A DNA stretch of 64,000 nucleotides from Paenarthrobacter ureafaciens (GTDB lineage: Bacteria > Actinomycetota > Actinomycetes > Actinomycetales > Micrococcaceae): NCBI RefSeq assembly GCF_004028095.1, contig NZ_SBHM01000006.1, positions 624,109 to 688,108 of the forward strand, in the 5' to 3' direction. A program made the position numbers and the translations under genes. Every line of letters begins with the position of its first letter. Positions within the stretch are counted from its first letter, which is position 1. This document shows positions 1 to 7,392 of this stretch, piece by piece. The notes under the pieces were generated by a model. It saw nothing but the letters and a program-made list of their open reading frames with translations. It ran no database searches and had not been told where the DNA came from.

Positions 1-25
1 GCACGGGAAGTAGTCCGGCAGGTGC

Positions 26-697
26 TCAGGCGGGTGGTACCAGTACCACGCCGGATTCGACGTCGGCCCTCGCCTTGGCCAGGGCGGCGTCATCGGGGCA
101 CGTGATGGACACGTAAACGGACGCGGCCGGGCCGCTGAACAGCCGACCCAAAACCACTGCGGAAGCACCACCATTTGCCGCTGAGGATTCCAGCGCCAGC
201 AGTTCCACTTTCCTCAGCGGCTTGTCCGTATCCTGCCCCCAACGAAGTGTCACCGGCGTCAGCCGGCCGGGGTCGATCGCGGGATTCATGTACTGGAACA
301 CGGCCTTTGTGGAGGCCTCGTCGTTTCCGGCTTCGACAAGGGGCCCTTGATTGATCGAGACGCGGGTGACCGCCACGCAGCCATCGGACTTCTTATATTC
401 GTCCTCGCCCTGCTTTGCTGCATGGACCAACGACCATCCCGGGACTTCCTGCAACTTGGACTCCATGGTCACCGGATCCCCCGGTACCAGGCTGGCCCCG
501 GCGCTCAACGGCAGATCCTTCGCCGCGACAGCAGCTGCATCGTGGCCGGGCGTAATAGTCGGTGTCGATAACGTGGATTCCACCGGCGACGGCTTCGGAG
601 CGGCCGGGTCAGGTACGTTGACGCTACAGGCGCCGAGGACTGCGGCTGATGCCACGGCACCCAAGCCAAGCAGCCGTCGTCGAACATTGCGTACCAC
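26..697 (-). CDS. Predicted lipoprotein of unknown function
   Basis: This is a 223-residue secreted lipoprotein. It has an Arg-rich n-region, a hydrophobic core and a lipobox ending LGAC at about residues 21-24, so it should be lipidated and anchored outside the membrane. A Pro/Ser/Thr-rich linker follows up to about residue 50. The remainder is a mixed alpha/beta domain that I do not recognise. I chose the GTG at 697, which has a GAGGAG Shine-Dalgarno about 7 nt upstream. It is divergent from the J-domain gene, with 164 bp between them that must hold both promoters. The reading frame is complete, and no enzyme motif is visible. Confidence 0.75.
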   Translation of the reverse strand: MVRNVRRRLLGLGAVASAAVLGACSVNVPDPAAPKPSPVESTLSTPTITPGHDAAAVAAKDLPLSAGASLVPGDPVTMESKLQEVPGWSLVHAAKQGEDEYKKSDGCVAVTRVSINQGPLVEAGNDEASTKAVFQYMNPAIDPGRLTPVTLRWGQDTDKPLRKVELLALESSAANGGASAVVLGRLFSGPAASVYVSITCPDDAALAKARADVESGVVLVPPA

Positions 698-861
698 TGT
701 TGCTCCTCACTCGCTGTCCTGCCCGACTGAGTCTAGCCGCCCTGCCGGGAACCAGAGCCACCGCTGCGAACGTTCAACTGTTGGCTGGATAAACTGGCCG
801 AACCGCGCCCCTCCTCTGTGGATGCAAGGAGGGACGCACCAGACTAGAGAAGGGCCTGTGC

Positions 862-1800
862 TTGGCCGAGGGCAACAGTTCGCATTACCAGGTCCTTCGC
901 GTGTCCGTCACCGCGACGGACAAGGAGATCAAACAGGCCTACCGCAAGGCCGCCAGGAAGGCACACCCGGACCATGGCGGAGACGCTGAGATCTTCCGCC
1001 GGGTTACCTTGGCCTACGAAACCCTGATCGACCCGCGCCGCCGGGCGGAGTACGACCGCAGGTACGCCGCCAATACCCCGGCCCCGGGCCGTTCCGGAGC
1101 AGCAGCTTACGAGGGACCTGCCAGCGGGTCCGCCACTTCCGCAGGAGTCAGGCGCCCGCAGTCCCCCCGCAACACCGCCGGGGACGCCCCGGTGTACGTT
1201 CCCGCGTTCGATGACCCCAACGAAGTTCCCCTCATTTCCCGGGCAGAGGCCGTGCAGCAAGTGCATGGCATGCCCCGCAGGCGGGGCATCTTCGGGGCAG
1301 AAGCCCGTATCCAGCGGGAAACGCGGACAGTCCAGCTCATCAGCAAACAGGTCCTGTCAGCTATTCCTGCGGCCAGGCTCATCAACGGGCTGCGGTCCCC
1401 GTCGGACAACAACCACATTGACCACGCGGTGCTGTCCGGATACCGGCTCGCCCTGGTCGGCTCGATGCTGCTCCCCAAGGGTGCCTATGCCTGGGACGGC
1501 CAATCGTTGCGCCACGGCGGCCGCTCCATCGCTCCCCCGCAACTGGCCCACATCGTCAGGCACATGCAGGACCTTTTTCCCGAGCTCAACGTCACCGGGT
1601 GGGTTGTCCTGCACAGCCCCGACGGCAATCTGCACGAGCCCGTGATCGACCACTACGGCAAATCCCGTTCCGGAGGCGGAGTAGAAATAGTCAACGGTGC
1701 AGGCCTGGCCCGGGGGCTCAAGCAGTTCCTCAGTTCCGGGCCGGCGCCGAACACCGTGGTTGTGCCGGTCCTGGCACGCTTGCTGCGGGGCATGCACTGA
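862..1800 (+). CDS. J-domain (DnaJ-like) protein with NERD-like C-terminal region
   Basis: Residues 5-70 form a J domain with the diagnostic HPD tripeptide (AHPDHGG), so the protein probably stimulates a DnaK-type Hsp70. The G/F region, zinc fingers and C-terminal peptide-binding domains of true DnaJ are absent. A Pro/Ala/Ser-rich linker runs from about 75 to 130. The last 180 residues contain a block around NNHIDHAVL and LVGSMLLPKG that resembles the core of nuclease-related (NERD) domains, but the catalytic Asp/Glu-x-Lys is not evident. It starts at TTG 862, preceded by AGAAGGG. trmL follows 35 bp downstream on the same strand. The J domain is certain; the C-terminal assignment is tentative. 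Confidence 0.8.
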   Translation: MAEGNSSHYQVLRVSVTATDKEIKQAYRKAARKAHPDHGGDAEIFRRVTLAYETLIDPRRRAEYDRRYAANTPAPGRSGAAAYEGPASGSATSAGVRRPQSPRNTAGDAPVYVPAFDDPNEVPLISRAEAVQQVHGMPRRRGIFGAEARIQRETRTVQLISKQVLSAIPAARLINGLRSPSDNNHIDHAVLSGYRLALVGSMLLPKGAYAWDGQSLRHGGRSIAPPQLAHIVRHMQDLFPELNVTGWVVLHSPDGNLHEPVIDHYGKSRSGGGVEIVNGAGLARGLKQFLSSGPAPNTVVVPVLARLLRGMH

Positions 1801-1835
1801 CCTGCAGCCGCTCCCGGCATCGCTAGGATGGGACG

Positions 1836-2303
1836 GTGTTCCGCATCCTCTTCCACACTCCCGAAATTCCCGGCAATACCGGAAATGCCATCCGCCTTGC
1901 CGCCATCACCGGCGCTGAGCTCCACCTGGTTGAGCCGCTGGGCTTCGACTTCTCGGACGCAAAACTTCGCCGTGCCGGCCTCGATTACCATGACCTCGCC
2001 GTCGTGACCGTTCATCAGGACATTGACGCCGCTTGGGCTGCACTCCAGCCGCAACGCGTCTTCGCATTCACGTCCGACGGCGACACAACCTACACGGATA
2101 TCGCGTACCAAGAGGGCGACGTACTGCTCTTCGGGCCCGAATCCGTCGGCTTGCCTGAGTGGTTGAAGCAGGACCCGCACGTCACCGCACGCGTCCGGCT
2201 GCCCATGCTTCCTTCCCTGCGCTCGCTCAACCTGGCCAACGCAGCGTCCATCGCCGTGTTCGAGGCATGGCGCCAGAACGGCTTCGCCGGAGCCAAACTG
2301 TAG
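1836..2303 (+). CDS. trmL: tRNA (cytidine(34)-2'-O)-methyltransferase TrmL
   Basis: This is a 155-residue SPOUT-class methyltransferase of the usual TrmL length. TrmL 2'-O-methylates the wobble base of tRNA-Leu isoacceptors using SAM and acts as a homodimer. The family motifs are present in order: NTGNAIRLAA near the N-terminus, FGPESVGLP in the middle, and LNLANAASIAVFEAWRQ at the end, which together form the deep trefoil knot that binds SAM. It starts at GTG 1836, only 35 bp after the J-domain gene, so co-transcription is likely. The extended N-terminal domain of TrmH-type enzymes is absent, which argues for TrmL rather than TrmH. Confidence 0.9.
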   Translation: MFRILFHTPEIPGNTGNAIRLAAITGAELHLVEPLGFDFSDAKLRRAGLDYHDLAVVTVHQDIDAAWAALQPQRVFAFTSDGDTTYTDIAYQEGDVLLFGPESVGLPEWLKQDPHVTARVRLPMLPSLRSLNLANAASIAVFEAWRQNGFAGAKL

Positions 2304-2375
2304 CCATCCGGACCGGCTGCGGCTCCGAATACCTGATGCGGGAAAAAGCCGCCGAAGGCCGGGAAGGAGACGCAT

Positions 2376-3083
2376 GTGAGTACGCTGGAGAGGGGCATGC
2401 CGCCACGCAATGTTCCAGCGACAGTATCTGGGCCCGGTTGGCCTGCACGTCAGCCCTTGGACAACATATGCTTGAACGTGATGGACACCCCCAACAACCC
2501 CGCTCCCCCGGTTTTTGAAACCGCCCCGGCAACTGACGTGGGTTCGCAGTTGGCCGGTTTGCTTGAGTTGGTTGCCAACGGCGACCAGCAGGCCTTTGCG
2601 GATTTCTACCGGCTCACCTCCCGACGCGTTTACGGGATGGCCAAACGCGTCCTGATCGACCCGGACCTCAGCGAGGATGCCACCCAGGAAGTTTTCATGC
2701 AGGTGTGGCAGGGCGCTGCCAAGTTCGATTCCTCGGCGGGAAGCCCCATGGCCTGGTTGATGACCATCGCCCACCGCCGGGCCATTGACCGCGTCCGGGC
2801 AGTCCAGGCCGCCTCGGACCGCGAAGCCAGGTACAGTGCGGCAAGCCAGGATCCCGACCATGACGTCGTGGCCGAGGAAGTTGGAACCAACCTCGAAGCC
2901 GAAGCTGTGAGCCGCTGCCTGGGAACACTGACCGAAACCCAGCAGGAGTCTGTCCGGTTGGCCTATTACGGCGGCCTCACGTATCGGGAAGTCGCAGAAA
3001 AACTCGGCGCAGCCGTGCCGACCATCAAGTCCCGGATCCGGGACGGCCTCCTGCGCCTCAAGACGTGCTTGGGGGTGGGCTGA
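2376..3083 (+). CDS. sigK: ECF RNA polymerase sigma factor, SigK-like
   Basis: This is a group 4 (ECF) sigma factor. Region sigma-2 lies around FADFYRLTSRRVYGMAK to DATQEVFMQVWQ, with the DNA-melting segment PMAWLMTIAHRRAIDR. Region sigma-4 with its helix-turn-helix lies around LAYYGGLTYREVAEKLG and TIKSRIRDGLLRLK. The GTG at 2376 has an AAGGAG Shine-Dalgarno with a 6-nt spacer, giving 235 residues. An in-frame ATG at 2481 would give a 200-residue product closer to family length but has no clear ribosome site. The stop is one base before the anti-sigma TTG start, so translation is coupled. I call it SigK-like because its partner is RskA-like; the regulon cannot be read here. Confidence 0.85.
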   Translation: MSTLERGMPPRNVPATVSGPGWPARQPLDNICLNVMDTPNNPAPPVFETAPATDVGSQLAGLLELVANGDQQAFADFYRLTSRRVYGMAKRVLIDPDLSEDATQEVFMQVWQGAAKFDSSAGSPMAWLMTIAHRRAIDRVRAVQAASDREARYSAASQDPDHDVVAEEVGTNLEAEAVSRCLGTLTETQQESVRLAYYGGLTYREVAEKLGAAVPTIKSRIRDGLLRLKTCLGVG

Positions 3084-3084
3084 C

Positions 3085-3942
3085 TTGAGCGAAAGCAGTG
3101 GAGGATTCATCCGCAAAATGTTCGCGAACGACATCGCAACCGACCTGGCCGAAGGCCGTGTCCTGGAGTTGGCAGAACTCTATGCCTTGGACGCTGTTAC
3201 GGATTCCGAACGTGCTTTGATCGATGACTACATCAAGGACGCTCCCGAAGGACCTGAGTTCCTTGAGCGCGTCCGGCAGGCCCGGGAAACATTGGCCATC
3301 AGTTTTACCGCCGAAGAAGAGCCCCCGGCCCGCCTGTTCCACGACTTGATGGAAAAGATCGCCCACGAGCCCCGCGCCCAGGGAGTTGACGCCGAACAAG
3401 GGCCGGGCGCAGCTGTGGTGGTTGACAAACCTGCAGCACCGGCCGCCGTCGCGGATCTTGACGAAGCACGGACCAAACGCGCCGAAAGACGTCGCCTTGG
3501 GGGTGCCCGTGGCTGGTTGATCGGAGCTGCAGCCGCAGCTGTCATCGCCGTGGCCGGCGTCGGCATCGGCGGCTACATGGCAGGCCAGAACGATCCCGTC
3601 GCCCAGGTCCTCCAAGCCCAGGACGTGCAGAAGAAGACGGCCGACGTTCCCGGCGGCGGCACCGCCACCATCTCGGCGTCGTCTGCGAAAGACTCCTTCG
3701 TGGTCCTTATGGACGGCGTAGCCCCTGCCCCATCAGGCAAGGTGTATCAGCTGTGGACCCTCCCCAAGGACGGTTCGGCTCCTGTCCCGCAAGGCACCAT
3801 GGATGCCGAAACCCTCTCAAAGCCTGCTGTGGTGAAGGGACTTTCCGCGGCGTCTTCCGTGGCAATTACGGTGGAGCCCACCGGCGGATCGCAGGCCCCC
3901 ACCAGCGACCCGGTCCTGGTGGTACCGCTCGGCTCCGCTTGA
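3085..3942 (+). CDS. rskA: Anti-sigma factor, RskA family
   Basis: This is a 285-residue single-pass membrane anti-sigma factor. The N-terminal 60 residues form the cytoplasmic anti-sigma helices (LAELYALDAVTDSER is typical of RskA). They lack the HxxxCxxC zinc motif of ZAS proteins, as RskA also does. A transmembrane segment rich in Ala, Val and Gly follows around residues 150-170. The extracytoplasmic RskA_C domain contains the typical KVYQLW and VAITVEP motifs. It starts at TTG 3085, one base after the sigma stop and behind GGGGGTGGG. By analogy with RskA it should hold the upstream sigma factor at the membrane until it is cleaved in response to an envelope signal. Confidence 0.87.
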   Translation: MSESSGGFIRKMFANDIATDLAEGRVLELAELYALDAVTDSERALIDDYIKDAPEGPEFLERVRQARETLAISFTAEEEPPARLFHDLMEKIAHEPRAQGVDAEQGPGAAVVVDKPAAPAAVADLDEARTKRAERRRLGGARGWLIGAAAAAVIAVAGVGIGGYMAGQNDPVAQVLQAQDVQKKTADVPGGGTATISASSAKDSFVVLMDGVAPAPSGKVYQLWTLPKDGSAPVPQGTMDAETLSKPAVVKGLSAASSVAITVEPTGGSQAPTSDPVLVVPLGSA

Positions 3943-3961
3943 TTGCAGGCACCCGCCCGCG

Positions 3962-4498
3962 TCAGCCCGCGCCGGCGCCAACCGGGTGGAGACCAAGGCG
4001 TTCGATGACCTCGTCCGCCTCTTCGGCGGGCGAGGCCGAAACACACAGCGAAACGTAGTTCTCGTCCTCGGTCGGTTCTTCGAGCGCTTCGAACTGCGAT
4101 TCAAGGAGGGACGTCGGCATGAAATGACCGTGCCGGGAAGCAAGCCGGTCCGAGATCCTGTCCTTGCTGCCTTGCAGGAACACGAAGACCACGCCCTCGC
4201 CCCGGAGGACGTCCCGGTACTTCTTCTTCAGGGCGGAGCACGTAATGATGGCCGGAGTGCCTGCGGCAGTGTGCGCTTTGATCCAGTCCGCGATGGTGCC
4301 GAGCCACGGCCAGCGGTCCTCGTCAGTGAGCGCCTGTCCCGCGTGCATCTTTGCCACATTTGCTTCCGGATGCAGGTCGTCGCCCTCGGCCAGGTCCCAG
4401 CCAAGCTTGCCTGCGAGCACGCCCGCTACCGTCGACTTGCCGGAACCGGAGACCCCCATGATCACCAGAACGGGCTGTTGTGCAGTCTTCGCCATCAA
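3962..4498 (-). CDS. gntK: Gluconokinase
   Basis: This is a 178-residue P-loop kinase that phosphorylates D-gluconate to 6-phosphogluconate, feeding the pentose phosphate pathway. The Walker A motif GVSGSGKST is at residues 15-23, followed by GDDLHPEANVAKM and the substrate region LTDEDRWPWL, both hallmarks of GntK. TCSALKKKYRDVLRG and the lid region around SRHGHFMPTSLLESQF are also present. It is convergent with the sigma/anti-sigma pair, with only 19 bp between stops. ATG 4498 was chosen; ATG 4495 is equally possible. No gluconate permease or GntR regulator is adjacent. The AT-rich 71 bp upstream of the gene (4499-4569) probably contains its promoter. Confidence 0.92.
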   Translation of the reverse strand: MMAKTAQQPVLVIMGVSGSGKSTVAGVLAGKLGWDLAEGDDLHPEANVAKMHAGQALTDEDRWPWLGTIADWIKAHTAAGTPAIITCSALKKKYRDVLRGEGVVFVFLQGSKDRISDRLASRHGHFMPTSLLESQFEALEEPTEDENYVSLCVSASPAEEADEVIERLGLHPVGAGAG

Positions 4499-4569
4499 AG
4501 TCCGCCTTCCTCAAATAAATATGATTTAACCGAGGTCAAGCATATGGCAGGGGTTACATCAGGGCAATA

Positions 4570-5349
4570 TCAGAACCCTGCTATGGTGCTGTTTCCGTTG
4601 ACAGCCACCACGTGGAACGCCTCAGCACTCCGGCCTTCAGGGAAGCCCGCGCGTCCTCCGTTCGCGATCAGGTTGTTCCGCACCACGCGTTCCATGTGCG
4701 CCACGTCGGGATGCTGGCTCGCATGGATCCGGATGGCCGCCAGCTTCGAGTCCACGTGGTCCGTGACGTCAACAAAGTGGTTTTCCAGCGATCCGGGGCT
4801 GGAAATGAACCATAGCCAGGGCAGCTTGTAAGCCTCTAGGCCGGCCTCGGCGAGTTCCGGGTAGGCGAACGGGTTCTCTACCGCAGGATAGATTGCCCGT
4901 GTCACGGCCTCGCCCGCTGCCAGATGGTCGGGGTGGCTCTTCTGGATCCGGTCCCAGTTCCGTTCAGGGTGCATCGTCAGGACAATCTGGGGACGGATCC
5001 GGCGGATCAGTTCCACCACCCGCCTGATGACCTCGTGTGTCGGCTCCAAGTACCCGTCCCGCTCATGCAGGTAGTGGATATCCTGCACTCCTACCAGGGA
5101 AGCCGCGTGCCGTTGTTCCTCGGCCCGGAGCCCAATGATGCGCTCACGGTCCACGGGATCAAACCCGCCCGCGTCACCGTCGGTCATGATGCAGTAACTT
5201 ACCTGGACGCCCGCAGCGGTCCAGGCAGCAATGGTGCCGGCAGCTCCGAAGTCGATGTCATCCGGGTGGGCAGTAAAACAAAGCACCCGCTCAACGCGCT
5301 CCGTGGAGGCATTGAACGGGCTCTTCGATGACGAAACGTCAAAAGCCAA
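4570..5349 (-). CDS. PIG-L / LmbE-type metal-dependent deacetylase
   Basis: This is a 259-residue PIG-L family N-acetyl sugar deacetylase. The zinc-binding AHPDD motif lies near residue 27, with GDAGGFDP and the second signature KSHPDH further on. The third histidine is probably in the segment HASQHPDVAH. The family removes acetyl groups from GlcNAc-type substrates such as mycothiol or bacillithiol precursors; the substrate here is unknown. The frame is open far upstream into etfA, but the best start is TTG 5349, 4 nt after the etfA stop and preceded by GGAAGGG. It is therefore probably the third gene of an etfB-etfA operon. Confidence 0.85.
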   Translation of the reverse strand: MAFDVSSSKSPFNASTERVERVLCFTAHPDDIDFGAAGTIAAWTAAGVQVSYCIMTDGDAGGFDPVDRERIIGLRAEEQRHAASLVGVQDIHYLHERDGYLEPTHEVIRRVVELIRRIRPQIVLTMHPERNWDRIQKSHPDHLAAGEAVTRAIYPAVENPFAYPELAEAGLEAYKLPWLWFISSPGSLENHFVDVTDHVDSKLAAIRIHASQHPDVAHMERVVRNNLIANGGRAGFPEGRSAEAFHVVAVNGNSTIAGF

Positions 5350-5353
5350 GGAA

Positions 5354-6307
5354 CTAGCCCTTCCGCTTCTTGATCTCGGCTGTAGCCTGGGGCAGGACCT
5401 TGAAGAGGTCTCCAACGATCCCGAAGTCGGCGATCTCGAACACCGGAGATTCGGCATCCTTGTTGATGGCCACGATTACCTTGGAGGTCTGCATGCCGGC
5501 CTTCTGCTGGATCGCTCCGGAGATACCCGCAGAGATGTAGAGCTGTGGCGAGACGGTGACGCCGGTCTGGCCCACTTGGGCGTCGTGGCCGATCCAACCG
5601 GCATCCGTTGCGGCTCGTGAAGCGCCAACGGCAGCCCCCAGGACGTCCGCCAGTTCCTCCAGCGGTCCGAAGTCGCCATCAACACCGCGGCCACCTGCCA
5701 CCACGATCCGGGCCTCGCTCAGGTCCGGACGGCCGGAGGCAGGCTTGGCCTCGCGGGATGAGATGCGCGCTGCCGCCGCGGTAGCGTCGGCCGGAACTTC
5801 CACCTTGGCAACCTCCGGCGTGGTAGCGGTATCTGCAGGCTGCGGTTCAATCAAGTTCGCCTTGACAGTCAGCACGGCAACTGGCGTCGTGGCCTTGGCG
5901 GAGGTGTTGTAGGAGCCGGCCAGGACAGACTTATGGGCTGTCCCATCGGCTTCCACGCCAACAACATCCGTGATGACTCCGGCGCTGAGCTTGATGCCCA
6001 GCCGCCCGGAGATCTCCTTGCCCTCCGGCGAGTTTTCGAGGAGCACGCGGGTTGCTCCCGAAGCCGCTACAGCGGCGGCAAGGTAAGCGGCCTTGGGCCC
6101 CACAAGGTAATCGCCCAGATCGTTCGACGACGGCTGGTACACGGCAGTGACGCCATAGGCGCCCAGGGTCGCCGCGGCGTCGTCGTTCAGTTCACCGTTG
6201 ACCGCCACGGCGGTCTCCCCCAGCTGGCGGGCGAGAGTCAGGAGTTCCAGGCTGCTCTTCTTGAGCGATGCTCCCGGGTTGTCAATGAAAACAAGTGCGT
6301 TTGCCAT
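5354..6307 (-). CDS. etfA: Electron transfer flavoprotein alpha subunit
   Basis: This is the 317-residue alpha chain of ETF, which binds FAD and shuttles electrons from acyl-CoA and related dehydrogenases to the quinone pool. The conserved C-terminal FAD-binding domain is complete: [44 protein letters not shown] and [12 protein letters not shown]. The ATG at 6307 (MANALVFID) was chosen over the longer open frame because it matches the family N-terminus. It lies 13 bp downstream of etfB in the same leftward unit, and the PIG-L gene follows after 4 bp. The sequence appears intact. Confidence 0.96.
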   Translation of the reverse strand: MANALVFIDNPGASLKKSSLELLTLARQLGETAVAVNGELNDDAAATLGAYGVTAVYQPSSNDLGDYLVGPKAAYLAAAVAASGATRVLLENSPEGKEISGRLGIKLSAGVITDVVGVEADGTAHKSVLAGSYNTSAKATTPVAVLTVKANLIEPQPADTATTPEVAKVEVPADATAAAARISSREAKPASGRPDLSEARIVVAGGRGVDGDFGPLEELADVLGAAVGASRAATDAGWIGHDAQVGQTGVTVSPQLYISAGISGAIQQKAGMQTSKVIVAINKDAESPVFEIADFGIVGDLFKVLPQATAEIKKRKG

Positions 6308-6320
6308 GTGTGCAGTCCTC

Positions 6321-7124
6321 TTAGAGCAGCTTCTGTGCGGCCAGGAAGTCGACCAGCTTGATGCCGGCGTCGCCTTCGTCATTGATGATGGTGCCTGCTG
6401 TCCGCGGCGGCCGGGCCTCTGCCGTTTCCACCACGGTCCAGGATCCGGCGAGACCCACCTGGGAGGCATCAACTCCAACGTCGGCCAGCGTCAGGGACGC
6501 GATCTTCTTCTTCTTGGCGGCCAGGATGCCCTTGAAGTTGGGGTACCGGGGCTCGTTGATCTGATCGGTGACAGAGACGAGCGCGGGCAGCTGCGCTTCC
6601 ACTGTTTCCGAGTGCGTCCCCGCATCCCGGCGTGCCACGGCAGTGCGGCCGTTGACCTCCAATGTGGAGGCGAAGGTGAGCTGCGGGAGGCCGAGGCGCT
6701 CGGCCAGCTGCGCGGGAACCAAGGACGTCTCCCCGTCCGTGGAAGCCATGCCCGTCAGGACCAGGTCCACGGGACGTCCGTCGGAGGAGATGTGGCGGAT
6801 GGCGGCGGCAAGGGCCAAGGACGTGGCAGCGGCGTCGGATCCTGCCAAGGCGTCATCGCTCAGGTGCACTCCGGAGTAGGCACCGATCTGCAGCGACTTC
6901 TTGACGGAGTTCACGGCCCCGGAGGGCCCCATGCTCAGTGCGATGACCTCGTTGCCGGCCTTGGCGCCGCCGCGTTCCTCAGCAAGTTGCAGCGCGGCCT
7001 CGAGGGCGTATTCATCCAGTTCGGACAAGATACTTTCGTCACGGTCCGTGGTGTTGCCCGGTCCTGTGATGTGCCGGTCGAACTGGGCGTCCGGGACGTG
7101 CTTGACCAGAACGACAATCTTCAA
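6321..7124 (-). CDS. etfB: Electron transfer flavoprotein beta subunit
   Basis: This beta subunit forms a heterodimer with EtfA. The N-terminus KIVVLVKHVPDAQFDRH is typical of ETF-beta, and the signature VLTGMASTDGETSLVPAQLAE with LPQLTFA follows in the middle third. TTG 7124 is preferred because GGAAG lies 5 nt upstream and the protein then begins MKIVV like its relatives. GTG 7136 in the same frame adds four residues and has a weaker site. It is the first gene of the etfB-etfA-PIG-L unit, whose promoter must lie in the gap up to 7392. No acyl-CoA dehydrogenase gene is linked. Confidence 0.94.
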   Translation of the reverse strand: MKIVVLVKHVPDAQFDRHITGPGNTTDRDESILSELDEYALEAALQLAEERGGAKAGNEVIALSMGPSGAVNSVKKSLQIGAYSGVHLSDDALAGSDAAATSLALAAAIRHISSDGRPVDLVLTGMASTDGETSLVPAQLAERLGLPQLTFASTLEVNGRTAVARRDAGTHSETVEAQLPALVSVTDQINEPRYPNFKGILAAKKKKIASLTLADVGVDASQVGLAGSWTVVETAEARPPRTAGTIINDEGDAGIKLVDFLAAQKLL

Positions 7125-7357
7125 TGTCTCTTCCACTGTCTTCGAAGCAGCCTTCCATGCTTGTGGACGGCCAACCGCAGTAAACGTGGCCGTGAAACGC
7201 CCAAACGCGTGGGCTCCCCCTAGCTAAGCATATTGCCCGCAAAAAACCATTGCGGGGTTAACTCCTGTTTCAGGATCGGTCCTCGCCCGCGGCCGACGCC
7301 CGGAGCGGGAGGGCACCATGGGTTGGTTGCCAACCGCAGGTGCCCCCCGCCGTCGTA

Positions 7358-7386
7358 CTTTACGTTGGGTCCAGCTTTACGTTGGG
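7358..7386. repeat. Short direct repeat between etfB and htrA
   Basis: The 12-mer CTTTACGTTGGG occurs at 7358-7369 and again at 7375-7386, a 17-bp period. It lies just beyond the htrA stop, in the roughly 270-bp gap that separates htrA (ending leftward here) from the etfB promoter region. It does not form a hairpin, so it is not an intrinsic terminator. Its function is unknown; it could be an operator or a chance duplication. Confidence 0.5.
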
Positions 7387-7392
7387 CCCGGC

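Noticed and set aside
1653..3134. 493-codon minus-strand frame across trmL and the sigma factor
   Set aside because: It spans three well-defined + strand genes and resembles no protein family.
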